Positions 14,608-23,673 of a stretch of DNA of 64,000 nucleotides are shown here, in pieces. The position numbers and the translations under genes were made by a program. Each line of letters begins with the position of its first letter. Positions within the stretch are counted from its first letter, which is position 1. Under the pieces are notes generated by a model. The model had not been told where the DNA came from, ran no database searches, and saw only the letters and a list, made by a program, of their open reading frames with translations. The stretch is from Propionivibrio hellwigii. Lineage in GTDB: Bacteria > Pseudomonadota > Gammaproteobacteria > Burkholderiales > Rhodocyclaceae. The stretch is from assembly GCF_041770905.1 (NCBI RefSeq), contig NZ_JBEUWX010000003.1:186001-250000 (forward strand). Reading direction: 5' to 3'.

Positions 14608-16137
14608 ATGCATTTCCTGGGTCGAAGCCATCGTCTGGCGGCGGTGCTTTTCCTCGGTTTCGCTTCCGGGTTGCCGCTGGCGCTGACCGGTCAGGCCTTA
14701 CAGGCCTGGCTGGCTGTTGACGGCGTCGATATCGCAACGATCGGCTTCTTTGGTCTCATCGGCGCCCCCTACACCTTCAAGTTTCTCTGGGCGCCGCTGA
14801 TGGATCGCTTCGAGCCGCCCTGGCTTGGTCGGCGGCGCGGCTGGCTGGCGCTCACGCAGGGCGGCCTGGCGCTGACGTTATTGATCATGTCCGGCCTCTC
14901 GCCCAGCCGGCAGCCGACGCTTTTTGCCCAATGGGCCGTACTGCTCGCGTTTCTCTCGGCTTCGCAGGATATCGTCGTCGATGCCTACCGTGCCGATGCG
15001 CTCAACGACAAGGCTGAACACGGCCTCGGCGCTTCACTGCACGTTTTTGGCTATCGCCTGGCGATGATCGTTTCCGGCGGCATCGCGCTGATCTGGGCCG
15101 ACCAGTGGTCGTCCTGGCCGCGCGTCTATGCACTGATGGGAACGATCATGGGCATCTCCGCCGCGCTCTCGCTGTTTTTATTGCCGCCGGTGCGCAGCGA
15201 ATCGAAACCGCTGGCCTCCAGCCCTGTCAGGGAAATCGCCGGATTCGCGGCAATGCTAGTCGGCGTCTTTTCCGGCTACTATCTGGCCCGCGGCCTGCTA
15301 TCTTTACTCGGATTCGATCCGGGCAGCGGCAATCACTGGATTCAGTTACTTTTCGTTCTGGCCGAGATCGCCGCCGCGTTGCCGCTGGCCTGGTGGTTCG
15401 CCCGCCTGGCGCGCTTTGAAACGCTCAACGCCTCATTGTCCAGTTATTTCGCACAGCCAGGCGCCGCCTCGTTTCTGCTGCTGATCGTTCTCTACAAGCT
15501 GGGAGATGCCTTTGCCGGCAGCCTTACGACGGCCTTTCTGATTAAAGGGCTGGCGTTCTCGCAAGCCGAGGTCGGCATCGCCAACAAGATCATCGGCATC
15601 TGGCTGACGATTTTTGGCGCGATCGTCGGCGGCGCGCTGATGCTGCGCCTGCGCCTTTATCGAGCGCTGCTCCTGTTCGGTATTCTGCAATTGGTCTCGA
15701 ACTTCGGCTTTTATCTGATTGCCGTACTCGGCAAGGGCGCCTGGGGCAGCGTTGCCGTACCGCCGTTCGATTGGGTCTTCGTTTCACTGCGCGAAAGCGC
15801 TTCCCTTGACTTTCTGCTGCTCACCGTCATCGCCGTTGAGAACATCACCGGCGGCATGGGCACGGTGGCGCTGGTCGCCCTGTTGATGGCGCTGTGCAAC
15901 AGCCGCTTCACTGCCACCCACTATGCCCTGCTCTCCGCACTGGCCGCTGTTGGGCGTATCTATGTCAGCCCGGTCGCCGGTGTTTTGACGGAAAGCATCG
16001 GCTGGCAGGCGTTCTATCTGTTTTCAGTAGTCATCGCACTGCCCGGCGTCGTCATGACCTGGCGGATGAAAGTACCGCTCATCACGCTTTCGCAAAATTC
16101 ATCGGCGGGCACCGCACAAGATTCTCGTCATGGATAG
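14608..16137 (+). CDS. ampG: AmpG-like muropeptide MFS permease
   Basis: A 509-residue inner-membrane transporter of the major facilitator superfamily with 12 or more predicted helices. It has the AmpG signature pieces FASGLPLALTGQALQAWL, PYTFKFLWAPLMDR and SASQDIVVDAYRADAL. AmpG imports anhydromuropeptides released by wall turnover for recycling, and in many bacteria this tunes beta-lactamase induction. No ampD or ampC is seen here. It starts four bases after metW and overlaps the next gene by eight bases, so it sits in a metXW-ampG-glycosylase run whose members have no shared function. Confidence 0.88.
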   Translation: MHFLGRSHRLAAVLFLGFASGLPLALTGQALQAWLAVDGVDIATIGFFGLIGAPYTFKFLWAPLMDRFEPPWLGRRRGWLALTQGGLALTLLIMSGLSPSRQPTLFAQWAVLLAFLSASQDIVVDAYRADALNDKAEHGLGASLHVFGYRLAMIVSGGIALIWADQWSSWPRVYALMGTIMGISAALSLFLLPPVRSESKPLASSPVREIAGFAAMLVGVFSGYYLARGLLSLLGFDPGSGNHWIQLLFVLAEIAAALPLAWWFARLARFETLNASLSSYFAQPGAASFLLLIVLYKLGDAFAGSLTTAFLIKGLAFSQAEVGIANKIIGIWLTIFGAIVGGALMLRLRLYRALLLFGILQLVSNFGFYLIAVLGKGAWGSVAVPPFDWVFVSLRESASLDFLLLTVIAVENITGGMGTVALVALLMALCNSRFTATHYALLSALAAVGRIYVSPVAGVLTESIGWQAFYLFSVVIALPGVVMTWRMKVPLITLSQNSSAGTAQDSRHG

Positions 16138-16873
16138 CATTTCGATTGCCGCACGTCTGATTGCGGCGGCACAAACGCTCTCGGCCGACGTCGGCCGGCT
16201 CACTTTCTCGCCCCCCGTCTCACATGTCTACAACCCGCTCGATTACGCCTGGGCGCCGCACGAAACTTACCTGCGCCGTTTTGGTAACGGAACCAAGCAG
16301 GCCATCTTTCTCGGCATGAATCCCGGCCCTTTCGGCATGGTGCAATGCGGCGTACCTTTTGGAGAAATCGCCGCCGTGCGTGACTGGCTGGGCATCGACG
16401 CCCCCGTCGGCAAACCACAGCGCGAGAACCCCAAGCGCCCGATCGAAGGGTTTACCTGCCGGCGCGCCGAGGTCAGCGGCCACCGCTTATGGGGGCTGTT
16501 CCGTACTCGTTTCGGCACGGCCGAAGCCTTTTTCGCCGAGCATTTTGTCGCCAATTATTGTCCGCTTGCTTTTTTCGACCAGGGCCGTAATCTGACGCCG
16601 GACAAGTTGCCGAACACGGAAACCACGCCACTCTACGCTGCTTGTGATGCGCACCTACGCAAAGTCGTCACGGCCTTGGCGCCGGCGTGGGTCATCGGCG
16701 TCGGCAGCTTTGCCGAAGCCCGCGCCAGAACTGCGCTTCAGGGCATGCCGCTGCGCATCGGTAAAATCCTGCATCCCAGCCCGGCCAACCCGGCCGCCAA
16801 CCGCGGCTGGGCGGAAGCCGCCAGCGCGCAATTAGTCGCACAGGGTGTCTGGTCGCAACCTGGCGTTGCATGA
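16130..16873 (+). CDS. SMUG1-like uracil-DNA glycosylase
   Basis: A 247-residue protein with the active-site loop IFLGMNPGPFGMVQCGVPFGE and the HPSPANP motif of single-strand-selective monofunctional uracil-DNA glycosylases. These enzymes remove uracil and oxidised pyrimidines from DNA and begin base-excision repair. The family is best known from animals but is scattered through bacteria, including Betaproteobacteria. The gene overlaps the permease gene by eight bases. The AVVIGVGSFAE-like WVIGVGSFAEARA segment agrees with the fold core. Confidence 0.88.
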   Translation: MDSISIAARLIAAAQTLSADVGRLTFSPPVSHVYNPLDYAWAPHETYLRRFGNGTKQAIFLGMNPGPFGMVQCGVPFGEIAAVRDWLGIDAPVGKPQRENPKRPIEGFTCRRAEVSGHRLWGLFRTRFGTAEAFFAEHFVANYCPLAFFDQGRNLTPDKLPNTETTPLYAACDAHLRKVVTALAPAWVIGVGSFAEARARTALQGMPLRIGKILHPSPANPAANRGWAEAASAQLVAQGVWSQPGVA

Positions 16874-17012
16874 ATCGATCACAAGACTGCCCATTCAGAC
16901 CCTCCCGTACCGTCAGGACAAACTCCGTCCATGCCGAATATATGCGCCCCAGATGCCGGAATGCTGGAGGCGCCTGGCATCCACGCACAATGAACACCCA
17001 CAGCTGATACTA

Positions 17013-17027
17013 GTAAATATCATTATC
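17013..17027. promoter_or_regulatory. Fur-box-like site upstream of the iron cluster
   Basis: Read on the minus strand, the bases start GATAATGATA, identical to the first ten bases of the classical 19-bp Fur consensus, and continue TTTAC. The site lies about 130 bp before the first gene of the Feo cluster. Repression by iron-loaded Fur is therefore likely for the whole cluster. No other gene start lies nearby. Confidence 0.6.
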
Positions 17028-17154
17028 TAAGAGTATTATTTTGCCGTCTGTTTCAGGCGCTCTGCGGCCTGTTCAGGGAATTATCAGATGTCACCGGCAG
17101 TACCGACGCCACAAAAATAATGCGCCGCCTGCCTTACTCAAAGGAGAAATTGCA

Positions 17155-17475
17155 ATGAAGACATACAAATTGGGAACGTCTGCTTTACTGATTGCCGGAT
17201 GCTTGTGGGCAGGTACGGCACTGGCCCATACGCCATTGTGCAATTGCAGCGATAACGGCGACGGCACGGTGGAATGCGAAGGCGGCTTTTCGGACGGTTC
17301 TTCCGCCGCAGGTGTCAAGATGAATGTCATGGACGCCAGCGGTAAGGTCGTGTTGCAGGGCAAAATGGATAAAAACAGCATGTTCACGTTCAAAAAGCCA
17401 GCCGGCAAGTATTCTGTACAGTTCGACGGCGGTGAAGGGCATCAAATCACTATCCCTGGTGAAAAGATCAACTAA
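17155..17475 (+). CDS. Small periplasmic protein of the iron cluster
   Basis: A 106-residue protein with a signal peptide (MKTYKLGTSALLIAGCLWAGTALA, cleavage after about residue 24). The mature part begins HTPLCNCSDNGDGTVECEGG, with three cysteines, and continues as a short beta-rich domain (DASGKVVLQGKMDKNSMFTFKKPAGKYSVQF). I chose the ATG at 17155 because AAGGAG lies eight bases upstream; the frame is open further up. It is the first gene after the Fur-like box and lies 36 bp before a DUF4198 gene. A role in binding or delivering metal in the periplasm is an inference from these neighbours. Confidence 0.75.
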   Translation: MKTYKLGTSALLIAGCLWAGTALAHTPLCNCSDNGDGTVECEGGFSDGSSAAGVKMNVMDASGKVVLQGKMDKNSMFTFKKPAGKYSVQFDGGEGHQITIPGEKIN

Positions 17476-17511
17476 TAATCGATAGGTTTAATGATTTCTT
17501 AGGAGTGCGTT

Positions 17512-18309
17512 ATGAGCCAAAAATTTCTGGCCTCCCTTTCTTCAGCCTTGCTGTTGGCGTTGTCTGCAAGTGCGGCGCATGCCCATTTCCAATTGGTATA
17601 TACGCCGGAAGTCAATCTCGACAAGCCGAAAAACATTCCCGTCAAACTGATATTCTGGCATCCGATGGAGAACGGCCATGCCATGGATATGGAACAACCC
17701 GAACAGTTTTTCTACGTTTTTAAAGGTGAAAAGGTCGATCTGTCCAAGGCATTGAAACCAATTTCCTTTGCGGGAAAAGACAACCGGGCCAAAGCCTTTG
17801 AGGCGGAGGTTAACATTCGCCGTAACGGAGATTACCTCTTCGTTTTGCAACCGGCGCCTTACTATGAAAAAAGTGAGGATACCTACATCCAGCAAATCAC
17901 CAAGTCTTATGTGAATAAGGGCGGCATTCCTTCTGGTTGGGAAAAACCCGTTGGTTTACCGGTCGAGATTGTGCCGCTCAACAAACCCACCAATGTACTG
18001 GTCGGCTCCACATTTTCAGGACAGGTGCTGATGGAGGGCAAACCGGCTGCTGGCGTGGAAATCGAGATCGAATATCTCGCAGCTCCGCCTGACGTGAAGG
18101 CTAACCGTCCGTCTTCCAAGAAATCAGCTTCGGCCAAGGGAGGCGCGTTGGTTGCCATAACCGATGCTAACGGCGTATTTACGTTCGGTATTCCCAAGGA
18201 AGGTTTCTGGGGCTTTGCCGCGCTGGGCGCCGGACCGCAAAAAGAATACAAAGGCAAGGCACTCAGCCAGGATGCGGTTATCTGGATCCGTGCCGACAAA
18301 ATGGAATAA
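17512..18309 (+). CDS. Periplasmic DUF4198 family protein
   Basis: A 265-residue exported protein. The signal peptide ends at SASAAHA and the mature chain begins with HFQLVYTPE, a histidine at the extreme N-terminus as is common in this family. Two beta-sandwich-like halves follow. The second, AITDANGVFTFGIPKEGFWGFAALG, is the conserved DUF4198 end. Members often sit beside nickel, cobalt or iron uptake genes, and the N-terminal histidine may bind metal. Here it lies between the small Cys protein and feoA, so it probably assists Fe(II) supply. Confidence 0.85.
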   Translation: MSQKFLASLSSALLLALSASAAHAHFQLVYTPEVNLDKPKNIPVKLIFWHPMENGHAMDMEQPEQFFYVFKGEKVDLSKALKPISFAGKDNRAKAFEAEVNIRRNGDYLFVLQPAPYYEKSEDTYIQQITKSYVNKGGIPSGWEKPVGLPVEIVPLNKPTNVLVGSTFSGQVLMEGKPAAGVEIEIEYLAAPPDVKANRPSSKKSASAKGGALVAITDANGVFTFGIPKEGFWGFAALGAGPQKEYKGKALSQDAVIWIRADKME

Positions 18310-18425
18310 GGTAAGCAGCATCGTCTCGGCCAACCGTTTTCCGGCCGGGACAGGCAGTGCGATTCCCGATGCGAACCTCCGCATTGCCAGCAATGCGGAG
18401 GTTTTTGGTTTTTGACGAGGCTTAC

Positions 18426-18743
18426 ATGACGGAACGATCCGACGAAACGCCCGCCGGTTTTGCAGACGACCGCTCCACAACCCAATCCGGGTGCGAGGGC
18501 GCGGCTCATGCTCCGTGGCAAACTTTATCCCATTTGCCCGCAGGGCAACGTTGCCGTATCCATACGGTGGGCGGCAGCGGCATCATGCGTCGCCGGCTCA
18601 TGGATCTGGGCATCTTTCCTGATGCCGAAATCACGCTGCTGCGTGTCGCCCCACTGAACGACCCCATTGAAATCCGCGTGGGGAATTCTTTTGTCTCTCT
18701 GCGCCGATCGGAAGCGGATCTGATCGAGGCCGTAGCTTTATAA
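18426..18743 (+). CDS. feoA: Ferrous iron transport protein FeoA
   Basis: A 105-residue protein with an SH3-like FeoA domain in its second half (GGSGIMRRRLMDLGIFPDAEITLLRVAPLNDPIEIRVGN, described here in part). The start at 18426 follows a GAGG ribosome site; upstream codons lack family similarity. FeoA is a small cytosolic partner of FeoB. The first 30 residues are polar and not conserved. Its stop is one base before the feoB start, so the genes are in one operon. Confidence 0.93.
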   Translation: MTERSDETPAGFADDRSTTQSGCEGAAHAPWQTLSHLPAGQRCRIHTVGGSGIMRRRLMDLGIFPDAEITLLRVAPLNDPIEIRVGNSFVSLRRSEADLIEAVAL

Positions 18744-18744
18744 A

Positions 18745-21252
18745 ATGATGGAAAAGAAAGACAGGCTGCTCGTCGCTCTGGCCGGCCAGCAAAACTCAGG
18801 AAAATCCACGTTGTTCAATGCCCTGACCGGCTTGCAGCAACACATTGCCAATTATCCAGGCGTGACCGTCGACAAAAAAAGCGGCTTCTACCGCCATGAC
18901 GGACAGCGCGTAGAAGTCGTGGATCTGCCGGGCGCTTATGCGCTGACTTCATTTTCCCCGGAAGAACGCGTCGCCCGGGACTTTCTGCTTGGCGAAGCGC
19001 CGGACGTCATCATCAATGTCGTTGATGCGGCCAATTTGGAACGCAGCCTGCATCTGACCTTCCAGCTCATGGAACTCAACCGTCCGATTGTGCTGGCGCT
19101 GAATATGGTCGATGTAGCGCAGCAGCTGGGGCTGGCCGTCCATGCGGACAAGCTGCAAGCGCACCTGGGCATTCCCGTGATTGCAACCATCGGTAGCAAA
19201 GGGCAGGGTATCGAGGCGCTGCGTAACAAGATTGCTGAAATTTCCACAGGGAATCAAATTGCGCCGTCTTTTCCCTATGGCGAATGGGAAGGCGCCGTCC
19301 ACGCGCAAACGGAGGCTTGGGCGCAGCACCCAGAATTGTTGCCTGGCTATCCGCGCCGATGGGCAGCGGTATTGACGCTGGAAAATGATGAAAGCCTGGC
19401 CAATGCCGCACATCAGGCCTTGCCGGAAGTATGGCAAAACCTGAAAAAAGGCGCGGATGCCTTATCGACAGAATACACGCAAAGCACCGGGCAATCGTTT
19501 GCCGATGCCGCACTCCGCCTCCGCCATGAAGCGGCCGAAGCCGCCTGTACAGCGGCGGTGGAGCAGCACACGCCGAACAAGATCGGTTTCACCGAACGGC
19601 TGGACAGGGTTTTGCTGAACCGCATATTTGCGCCCGTATTTTTGATCCTGACGATCTGGCTGATCTACCAGCTTTCCATCGTACAGGGTTATGAGCTGAC
19701 TAAAATCACCTGGCCGCTTCTCGCCGGTCTGCGCAACCTGGTGGCGTCGATCCTGCCTGACGCCGGCTTTCTGGTCGATCCGCAATTACGCTCGATGGGG
19801 CTATGGATGGTCGATTCGGCGAATACCCTGCTCAATTACGTGCCTATCTTCCTGATTCTGTTTGCACTCATCGCTATTCTGGAAGACAGCGGCTACATGG
19901 CGCGCATCGCCTTTATCCTCGATCGCATCCTGCACCGCTTTGGGATGCACGGCCAGTCCACGTTACCGCTGATACTGGCGGGCGTATTCGCCGGCGGCTG
20001 CGCCGTGCCCGGCGTCATGGCGACCAAAGGCATTCCCGATACGCGCGCGCGCATGGCCACCATTCTTACCGTACCTTTTATGAACTGTCTGGCCAAAGTG
20101 CCGCTGTATGTCTTACTCGTCAACATTTATTTTGCGGAAGACAAGGGACTGATTCTGTTCTACATTTCCACCATCACCATCATCATTGCGCTGCTCGTTT
20201 CCAAGCTGCTCACGGTCTCGGTGCTACGCAACATGGAGACAGCACCTTTCGTCATGGAGCTGCCCCATTATCATCTGCCAGGCATCAAGAGCGTGTTGCG
20301 CCGTGCATTTGATCGCACCTGGCTGTATATCAAGAAAGTGGGCACGATCGTCGTTGCCGTCGCCACGGTGGTGTACATTCTGCTGCAATTTCCTGGTCTC
20401 ACTCCGCAGCAGGATGCAGAGTACCGCGGCAGGGCCGAAGCAGCCATTGCCGCGTTCTACAAAGGCATGCAAGGCAATCCGCACCTGGCCGCTGTCGATG
20501 ATCAGAAAAAACTGATTGATCTGGTCAATGTCTATAACAGCTACCGCGCGCAGAAACTCAATGTCTCCGGCCCGAAAGCGGCCAAACAGCTTGACCAGGA
20601 TTACGCGGCCAAATATCCCGGTTTCTATCCTTTCCTACAACGCGGCGGGGATGTAATGGCTAAAAAGGCCGCGCGCAACCTGAAAAAGCTGGACGATGCC
20701 CGCAAAGACATGCGCCGCGAAATGAAGGAAATCCGCATTCAAAACAGTATTCTGGGGCGCGTCGGGCGCAGCCTGGAAAGCGTCACGCGATTTGCCAATT
20801 TTGACTGGAAAATCAATGTTGCCCTCCTTAGCTCCTTTTCGGCGCGTGAGAGTAGCGTGGCAACACTGGGCGTACTGTTCGGCCAGGATGACGAAGAAAA
20901 TCGCACGCTGGAAGAGCGCATGGGTGAAGAACAGAAGGCTCATGGCTACGATGCACTCACCGCCGTTGCGCTGATTTTGTTTTTTGCCCTCTACCCGCCC
21001 TGCCTGGCAACGACCATCATGATTCGCGTGCAGACGGGCTCCTACAAATGGATGCTGTTTTCCATGATTTTCCCCACCACGCTGGGGCTGCTCGTTGCCA
21101 GCGGCGTCTATACTTTAGGCAGTGCGCTGGGCTTGAGCGGCATCCAGGCCTTCTCGGCGGTGTATTTCATTGGTCTGGCGCTGTTGCTGATCGTCGGGCT
21201 ATACCGCCGGCCTTTTGGCGTTCATCTGGGACAACCGGAATATTCTTCATGA
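18745..21252 (+). CDS. feoB: Ferrous iron permease FeoB with an extra helical insert
   Basis: An 835-residue inner-membrane Fe(II) transporter. The N-terminal G domain shows GQQNSGKSTLFNAL (G1) and DLPGAYAL (G3), followed by the helical GDI region and membrane Gate domains (GCAVPGVMATKG and YPPCLATTIMI). Between the two halves of the membrane part lies a long charged helical insert at about residues 555-680 (from the GLTPQQDAEYRG region to MRREMKEIRIQN). This makes the protein about 60 residues longer than E. coli FeoB. It follows feoA directly. Confidence 0.95.
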   Translation: MMEKKDRLLVALAGQQNSGKSTLFNALTGLQQHIANYPGVTVDKKSGFYRHDGQRVEVVDLPGAYALTSFSPEERVARDFLLGEAPDVIINVVDAANLERSLHLTFQLMELNRPIVLALNMVDVAQQLGLAVHADKLQAHLGIPVIATIGSKGQGIEALRNKIAEISTGNQIAPSFPYGEWEGAVHAQTEAWAQHPELLPGYPRRWAAVLTLENDESLANAAHQALPEVWQNLKKGADALSTEYTQSTGQSFADAALRLRHEAAEAACTAAVEQHTPNKIGFTERLDRVLLNRIFAPVFLILTIWLIYQLSIVQGYELTKITWPLLAGLRNLVASILPDAGFLVDPQLRSMGLWMVDSANTLLNYVPIFLILFALIAILEDSGYMARIAFILDRILHRFGMHGQSTLPLILAGVFAGGCAVPGVMATKGIPDTRARMATILTVPFMNCLAKVPLYVLLVNIYFAEDKGLILFYISTITIIIALLVSKLLTVSVLRNMETAPFVMELPHYHLPGIKSVLRRAFDRTWLYIKKVGTIVVAVATVVYILLQFPGLTPQQDAEYRGRAEAAIAAFYKGMQGNPHLAAVDDQKKLIDLVNVYNSYRAQKLNVSGPKAAKQLDQDYAAKYPGFYPFLQRGGDVMAKKAARNLKKLDDARKDMRREMKEIRIQNSILGRVGRSLESVTRFANFDWKINVALLSSFSARESSVATLGVLFGQDDEENRTLEERMGEEQKAHGYDALTAVALILFFALYPPCLATTIMIRVQTGSYKWMLFSMIFPTTLGLLVASGVYTLGSALGLSGIQAFSAVYFIGLALLLIVGLYRRPFGVHLGQPEYSS

Positions 21253-21357
21253 AACGGCATGGATGAACATTGATAAGCCTCCTGTTCGCTAGCCCATGAT
21301 TTACGGGGGTTTGCGGGCAGGTCGATTTGACATTTGATACCCGAGAGAAAAATCACC

Positions 21358-21573
21358 ATGACACCCTCGATTGATCTAAGCGCAGAAACCACATTGGACT
21401 GGACGGAGTGGGGAATACTGATCGCCATCGCTGCCATTGCCTGCCTCTATTTGTGGCGCAAATTCTTTATCAAGAAGGGCTGCGCCTGCTCCAGTTGCGG
21501 CAAGGCAAAAGGCTGTAGCAGAAAACCGCAGCAGGAAAACGGGCTGCGGCATTCCATCACATTTGAGAAATGA
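21358..21573 (+). CDS. FeoB-associated Cys-rich membrane protein
   Basis: A 71-residue protein with one membrane helix (WGILIAIAAIACLYLWRKFF) and a cytoplasmic cysteine cluster (KKGCACSSCGKAKGCS). This is the layout of the FeoB-associated Cys-rich family. It may serve like FeoC, or as an iron or Fe-S sensor for the transporter. I chose the ATG at 21358, preceded by GAGA, over a longer frame from 21334. It lies 105 bp after feoB and is followed by a strong terminator. Confidence 0.8.
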   Translation: MTPSIDLSAETTLDWTEWGILIAIAAIACLYLWRKFFIKKGCACSSCGKAKGCSRKPQQENGLRHSITFEK

Positions 21574-21605
21574 TGAACGGTACAGAAAAGTTTAATTAAA
21601 AACGA

Positions 21606-21634
21606 AAGCCCCTTACGCAACCAGTAAGGGGCTT
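21606..21634. terminator. Bidirectional terminator between feo and atp operons
   Basis: Arms of 11 bp, AAGCCCCTTAC (21606-21616) and its exact complement (21624-21634), enclose a seven-base loop. T-rich DNA follows on both strands (weaker on the plus strand, TTTTTAATT on the minus). It stands between two convergent operons and can end both. Confidence 0.85.
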
Positions 21635-21750
21635 TACATTTTCAGAATACTGCACGGGTAGATATCTGTTTATCTGCTATGTGATATTCGATATCCGGGT
21701 TGGGTCAGGCTTGTCCCTATATACGCGCAGAAAACAGCCCGCATTGTATG

Positions 21751-22191
21751 CTACGAGTACCCGCTGCGGCGCTTGCCGGTAAGCTTTGAAATATCTTTCA
21801 GGCGGGCGACCGATTGCATCAGCTCAGCTTCCGCCGCTGCGTAATTAACGTTGGTCTGCCGTGTTTCAGCCAACGCTTCGGCGTTCTGCCGAGCCGCAAT
21901 GGCTTTGGCCTCATCCAGATCGCGCGCGCGAATGGCCGTATCCGCCAGCACCGTCACCAGCTCCGGCTGGATTTCGAGAATGCCGCCGGAGACATAGACC
22001 AGTTCTGGCGTTTTCCGGTCCGGAAGTTTGAGGCGGATAGTCCCCGACTTCAGGTGCGTCAACAGCGGCGTATGCCGCGGATAAACGCCGATCTCGCCCT
22101 GCACGCCGGGAAAAACGGCGAATTCGGCCTCACCCGAAAAAATCTGCTCTTCGGCGCTGACGACATCGACATGAAGCCTTTGTGATGACAT
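21751..22191 (-). CDS. atpC: ATP synthase epsilon subunit
   Basis: A 146-residue F1 epsilon chain: an N-terminal beta barrel (LHVDVVSAEEQIFSGEAEFAVFPG) and a C-terminal helical hairpin (ARDLDEAKAIAARQNAEALAE). It couples rotation to catalysis and can inhibit ATP hydrolysis. It is the last gene of the operon, with AGGAG nine bases before its ATG. Confidence 0.97.
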   Translation of the reverse strand: MSSQRLHVDVVSAEEQIFSGEAEFAVFPGVQGEIGVYPRHTPLLTHLKSGTIRLKLPDRKTPELVYVSGGILEIQPELVTVLADTAIRARDLDEAKAIAARQNAEALAETRQTNVNYAAAEAELMQSVARLKDISKLTGKRRSGYS

Positions 22192-22224
22192 AAGTGATCG
22201 CTCCTTGAATAGTCGCTTCTTGCC

Positions 22225-23625
22225 TTACAGCGTCTTGGCCTTTTCAAGCGCTTCTTCGATACTGCCCACCATATAGAAGGCCTGTTCGGGAATATTGTCG
22301 CATTCCCCCTCGACAATCATCTTAAAGCCGCGAATCGTATCCTTGAGCGGTACATACTTGCCCGGCGCATTGGTAAAGACTTCGGCTACATGGAACGGTT
22401 GTGACAGGAAACGCTGAATTTTGCGTGCGCGGTAAACGGTCTGCTTGTCATCCGGCGACAGTTCGTCCATCCCGAGAATGGCGATGATATCGCGCAGTTC
22501 CTTATAACGCTGCAAGGTCATTTGTACGGCACGCGCAACCTTGTAATGCTCCTCGCCGACGACTTGTGGATCGAGCTGACGCGAAGTCGAATCAAGCGGA
22601 TCGACAGCGGGATAGATGCCGAGTGCGGCGATATCGCGCGAAAGCACGACCGTCGAATCAAGGTGGAGGAAAGTCGTCGCCGGTGACGGGTCGGTCAAGT
22701 CATCAGCAGGCACATACACCGCCTGAATCGAGGTGATCGAACCGACCTTGGTCGAGGTGATGCGCTCCTGCAAACGCCCCATTTCTTCGGCCAGCGTCGG
22801 CTGGTAGCCGACTGCTGAAGGCATCCGCCCAAGCAGCGCCGAGACTTCGACCCCGGCCAGCGTATAACGATAAATGTTGTCAACAAAGAACAAGATGTCA
22901 CGACCGTCGTCGCGGAAACGTTCGGCCATGGTCAGACCGGTCAGCGCAACGCGCAGGCGGTTTCCGGGCGGCTCGTTCATCTGGCCGAAGACCATCGCCA
23001 CTTTGTCGAGCACGTTCGAATCCTTCATTTCGTGATAGAAGTCGTTGCCCTCGCGGGTGCGCTCACCGACACCGGCAAATACCGACAGACCGGAGTGCTG
23101 TTTGGCGATATTGTTGATCAACTCCATCATGTTGACCGTCTTGCCGACGCCCGCGCCGCCAAACAGGCCAACCTTACCGCCTTTAGCAAACGGGCAAACG
23201 AGGTCGATGACCTTGATGCCTGTTTCGAGCAACTCGACCGAAGGCGACAACTCGTCGAATTTCGGTGCGGGCTGGTGAATGGAACGCCGCTCTTCCGTCG
23301 CAATCGGCCCCGCTTCGTCGATCGGGCGGCCCAGCACGTTGACAATACGGCCGATCGTCGCTTCACCCACCGGCACCGAGATAGGTGCGCCAGTTGCGTT
23401 GACTTTCATGCCACGGCGCAGACCGTCAGATGACCCCAGTGCAATCGTGCGCACCACATCATCACCAAGCTGCTGTTGCACCTCGAAGACCAGGTCAGCC
23501 TCACAGCCCGCGTGTTCCTCGGATTTATCGAGTTCGAGCGCGTCATAAACTTTGGGAATGGCATTGCGCGGAAACTGGATGTCGACCACGGCGCCGATGC
23601 ACTGAACAATCTTTCCTTGACTCAT
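22225..23625 (-). CDS. atpD: ATP synthase beta subunit
   Basis: The 466-residue catalytic F1 subunit. The P-loop GGAGVGKT, GERTREGNDFY and ALTGLTMAERFRD are seen in order. Start at 23625 (MSQGKIVQCIGAVV), preceded by GAGG; six more codons upstream are open but unlikely. It makes ATP at the alpha-beta interfaces. It lies between atpG and atpC. Confidence 0.98.
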   Translation of the reverse strand: MSQGKIVQCIGAVVDIQFPRNAIPKVYDALELDKSEEHAGCEADLVFEVQQQLGDDVVRTIALGSSDGLRRGMKVNATGAPISVPVGEATIGRIVNVLGRPIDEAGPIATEERRSIHQPAPKFDELSPSVELLETGIKVIDLVCPFAKGGKVGLFGGAGVGKTVNMMELINNIAKQHSGLSVFAGVGERTREGNDFYHEMKDSNVLDKVAMVFGQMNEPPGNRLRVALTGLTMAERFRDDGRDILFFVDNIYRYTLAGVEVSALLGRMPSAVGYQPTLAEEMGRLQERITSTKVGSITSIQAVYVPADDLTDPSPATTFLHLDSTVVLSRDIAALGIYPAVDPLDSTSRQLDPQVVGEEHYKVARAVQMTLQRYKELRDIIAILGMDELSPDDKQTVYRARKIQRFLSQPFHVAEVFTNAPGKYVPLKDTIRGFKMIVEGECDNIPEQAFYMVGSIEEALEKAKTL

Positions 23626-23673
23626 CGTCTTGTCCTCAATCAATAAACCGGTTTGTGTACGATCGGCCTGCGA

